A DNA stretch of 64,000 nt from Delphinapterus leucas (Eukaryota; Chordata; Mammalia; Artiodactyla; Monodontidae), in NCBI RefSeq assembly GCF_002288925.2, contig NW_022098022.1, positions 2,660,976 to 2,724,975 of the forward strand, written 5' to 3'. Numbering within the stretch: position 1 is the first letter of the stretch; every line of letters begins with the position of its first letter. The notes under the pieces are model-generated. The model had not been told where the DNA came from and ran no database searches. It was given only the letters and a program-made list of their open reading frames with translations. This document shows positions 61,064-64,000 of this stretch, piece after piece. Both the position numbers and the translations under genes were made by a program.

Positions 61064-61251
61064 GATTTGGCCTCTGGGTGAAAGATAATCTGCATGAAAA
61101 CAAAGTTAAAAAGATACATGATGAGGTTGTAATTTATAGAGTACTGAATTTTATCTTCTCTTTAATACCTACAGTGATTTTGAGCATCTTCGTAATATGT
61201 GCTTTATTGAGAGAAGAAAGAGCCAATGCATTAGTAGATGTATTTGCTTGA
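61064..61251 (+). other. Exon-like open segment ending in a stop
   Basis: An acceptor-like 'aatttcttttcag' precedes 62 open codons and then TGA. The translation has a polar start (WVKDNLHENKVKKIHDE), a hydrophobic run of about 23 residues that could span a membrane (LNFIFSLIPTVILSIF...) and a charged tail (LREERANALVDVFA). There is no internal Met. I recognise no family and see no partner exon with matching phase. It may be chance. Confidence 0.18.
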
Positions 61252-61915
61252 AATATTGATGTTGTTTAAAAATAGTTTTGCAACTGACAATTTACTGAAT
61301 GGAAAACCACATTATGTTTTTAAGCATGATTCATAATCTCTTAACAAACTACTTAGTTCAGAGGAAAGAAAAGTGGGAATTTTTCAGAAAGAAGAGTGTT
61401 CTTCCTACAACAGAATTTCCTGAAGGATCTAGTACTATAATAATTCAAGGATATAAATACCTAGATTCCTTCTGTCTTAACAGAGGATTAAAAAATACAG
61501 TTAAAGAATATCTAACAATGATATGATTTGAATTATACCATCTGTAAACCTAAAAAGCATATCTAAATGATAGTTTTTAATTAAATGACACTGTTAACAT
61601 CTCACACTGATACATTCTAAAATAATCCCTATAATAGATTCATTCTGTTCAGTAGGAATGAAAAATGCTGCAAGAAAAGCCTCTTTAAAGAGTTAACATT
61701 TCCAACCTTCAGTATATGTACATAAATAGCAACATTATAAAATCAAATTGTGCAAAATAGTACTATTAGAAGGACAGCCAAGACACTGACCTTCTACTGA
61801 TAACATTCATGTTGTTTTATGGCTACTACTTAATAATATGAACATTAACAGACAGGATTATTTCCATTTTCTGATAGTAGAATGAAATAGAGAAAATAAT
61901 TATCCCATTGACATA
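61252..61915. other. AT-rich unique sequence
   Basis: No feature recognised. Confidence 0.35.
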
Positions 61916-61919
61916 AAGA

Positions 61920-62020
61920 TTCTTTCAACAAACAGGCACTGAGTAACTATGATTTTCTAAGCACTGTTCTAAGAGCTTGGGATTCAACAATGAGTAAGAC
62001 AGACACATCTGTTGCCTATT
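61920..62020 (-). repeat. L2 3' end (reverse)
   Basis: 'caacaaacaggcactgagta', 'ctaagcactgttctaagagc', 'gggattcaacaatgagtaag', 'acagacacatctgttgcc' match the reverse L2 terminus. Confidence 0.75.
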
Positions 62021-62425
62021 TAGAGTTTATATAAAATATATGCTTATGATCATCTAGTAAATCAAAAGAACTCCAGGTCTGCTGTCCAGATTCCTTTATA
62101 ACTAGTCTAGTGTTCGGTGTGTAGATTCTCTAACCTGTTAGAAAAAATGACATATAACCTATCCAATACACTTAATAAAATACACAGTAAACATTTTATT
62201 TGTATATTAATGATATTTGGGCCTAGCTTACTTAATATTTATACAGCGAGTAAAGAGTCTACATTCACACTGAATGAATTACAACTTACCAAGGCTTCTA
62301 AACTAATTTTTTTTTCTTTCAGTAACACAAATCAGTTTATGTGTAACGGGGTAATAATTATTGTATAATGCCCCCTAATCTCCCAAATCTACTGATTAAT
62401 CCTGATGGAGCTATATCCTGGTTCA
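62021..62425. other. AT-rich unique sequence
   Basis: No feature recognised. Confidence 0.35.
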
Positions 62426-62429
62426 GAAT

Positions 62430-62725
62430 ATTTAATCAGCATCTTTTATATGCCAGGGACCCTTCTGGACACTTAAGATTTATCACTTAAAGAAAGACAA
62501 AGACCTCTGTCCTTGTGGGCCTTTCAGGAGAGGAGACCAAGAGCCGTAATCATAATGAGTAAGTAAATCATACATTATGTAAGGAGGTGATGAGTTCTAT
62601 GGAGGAAAATCTTTAGAACGAGATAAGGGAAATCAGGCATAGAGTTTCCAATTTCTAAAAAGTTAGTAGGCGAAAGGCATCATTGCCAAGGTGACATTTG
62701 AGCAGATACCTGACGGAGGGGAGAA
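62430..62725 (-). mobile_element. L2 3' portion (reverse)
   Basis: 'gcatcttttatatgccaggg', 'ctctgtccttgtgggccttt', 'gtgatgagttctatggagga', then 'aaggtgacatttgagcagat' and 'acctgacggagggg' follow the reverse L2 order closely. Confidence 0.85.
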
Positions 62726-62894
62726 AGCTAGCCTTGCAAACACTTTTGAGTATGGTTTTGAGGGAGAAATCCAACTTCATTTTTTTCCACATTGCTAACC
62801 AGCTGCCCTTATACCATTTATTCTTCACTGAATTGCAATGCCAATTCAGTCATACACCAATTTTCCATACAAAATGGGTCAGACTCTAAAATGA

Positions 62895-63005
62895 GGTGTT
62901 ACGGGCACCTGCCTCGCAGGGCTGTTGTGAGGCTTGAATGACTCCAATCATGTAAAGTGCTGAGAACAAGGTCTGGTACTTAATCAGCAAATAGCAAAGT
63001 TTACC
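62895..63005 (+). repeat. MIR SINE 3' half
   Basis: 'gcacctgcctcgcagggctg', 'ttgtgaggcttgaatgactc', 'catgtaaagtgctgagaaca', 'aggtctggtacttaatcagc' match the MIR 3' half. Confidence 0.85.
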
Positions 63006-64000
63006 CTGGTTATGATAGGTGTTGTCTGTGCCTCTTTAAACAAAAATTAAAAGTTTGTCTTTATTGATCTTACATACAGCTACCTACCTGGATACTTATT
63101 TTTTCTATAATCTGTCTGGAGAGTCTGTTGTGTCCTTTACATAAACAATCTTATTTTTTGTAAATATTGACATTTAGCATTCTTCCTTTGCAATAGTTAT
63201 ATGTTGTATTTGATTGTCTTAAAAAACTTAAAACCTTCTGAATAAAGCTGAATAGTAACTATGAAAGTGTGTATCATTAAGTTTCACGTCCTTTAATTTG
63301 TTATACTTCTTATGAAAAGTATATAAACAAACTTTTAAAAAAATCTTTTCCACATCTTTGTCTTTACTGAGACATTTAGTCAATTTATAATTATTAGATT
63401 TAATCATATTTTCCCTGCTGAACTGGAAATTATAAACTCAGTATTTGCTTCATTGTTGGATACTCCTGAAATTTTATAACATATAATTAATTTTAGAAAG
63501 CTTCAGAGAAACATTGGGATGACAGTATACTTTAATTCTAAATATCCCTCTTGTGACCTTTAGGACACTATTATCCAGTACTTACATATACAAACACATA
63601 CAACTTGGCATTATTATTTTTCCACAAATACAATGTTTGTTAAGCATGTATAACAACATCTTGGCTCATCATTAACAAAATTTGGTTAGTGGATAAATCG
63701 CTCTTGTTATTTTTTAATCTGAACATGAGTTGCAACCTTCTCTTTCTGAAAAAGATTACTCAGCACCCATTTCTAGATTGGCAGTCATTATATCTCAATG
63801 CCTGAAAGATACTGTCCAACTAAACTTACGTTCAATCGACGCTGAGAATTGCACTGCCAATCTAATTATCACGGTTTAGGAATTGAAGAAGCATCACTCT
63901 AAATTAGGAAATACCCCAAGACTGCTATTGACTCAGACTCGAGCTTGCCTTGGGTACCATTTACCACTGAGACTTAGTTCTCTCCTGAATCTCACTTTGC
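63006..64000. other. AT-rich unique sequence to window end
   Basis: No repeat or exon recognised. Confidence 0.4.

Noticed and set aside
1..64000. CRISPR arrays, operons, ribosome binding sites, phage-like genes
   Set aside because: No regularly spaced repeats or prokaryotic gene structure. Repeat content shows a mammalian nuclear genome.

Overview
This window is nuclear DNA of a whale or dolphin. The main evidence is twelve tRNA-derived SINEs of the cetacean CHR type. They begin with a TGGCGCAGTGG A-box and a GGTTCG B-box and fall into a short and a long form. They sit with L1 copies of the artiodactyl/cetacean lineage. Base composition is AT-rich and no recognisable host protein-coding exon was found. 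The region therefore looks intergenic or deeply intronic, and nearly all nameable content is interspersed repeat.

Layout. 1-1.36 kb is the 3' end of an old L1M, split by a Tigger-like DNA-transposon MITE. About 3.24-4.39 kb is repeat-free and rich in homeodomain- and POU-like motifs, the best candidate for conserved regulatory DNA. 5.0-6.6 kb is a decayed L2. 9.8-11.2 kb is a cluster of old repeats (L1M 3' end, MLT1 LTR end, L1M 5' end). 18.36-20.03 kb is an L1 with a 5' inversion. About 23.25-29.72 kb is a full-length lineage-specific L1 with 5' UTR, ORF1, ORF2 and 3' UTR. It is inactivated by stops and frameshifts and interrupted by a CHR SINE. 31.2-32.0 kb is another L2, 36.0-36.5 kb a truncated copy of the same L1 type, and 36.9-37.2 kb a large CA/CG microsatellite. 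38.9-39.3 kb is LTR-like. 50.58-51.04 kb is an intact ancient MaLR solo LTR with a 5-bp target duplication. 57.35-57.77 kb is a 5'-truncated retrocopy of a spliced or UTR mRNA with a perfect 15-bp target duplication. 58.15-59.08 kb is L2.

Activity. None of the elements appears coding-competent. The largest L1 has the expected protein domains: ORF1 coiled coil and RNA-binding regions, and ORF2 endonuclease, FADD reverse transcriptase and Cys-rich C-terminus. Each reading frame is broken. L1 proteins are the known source of the target-primed insertion machinery that mobilises SINEs and mRNA retrocopies. The target duplications around most of the CHR SINEs and the 57.4 kb retrocopy fit that mechanism.

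Limits. Family names come from recognising sequence by eye. Edges of old repeats are approximate. No alignment, conservation or expression data were available.
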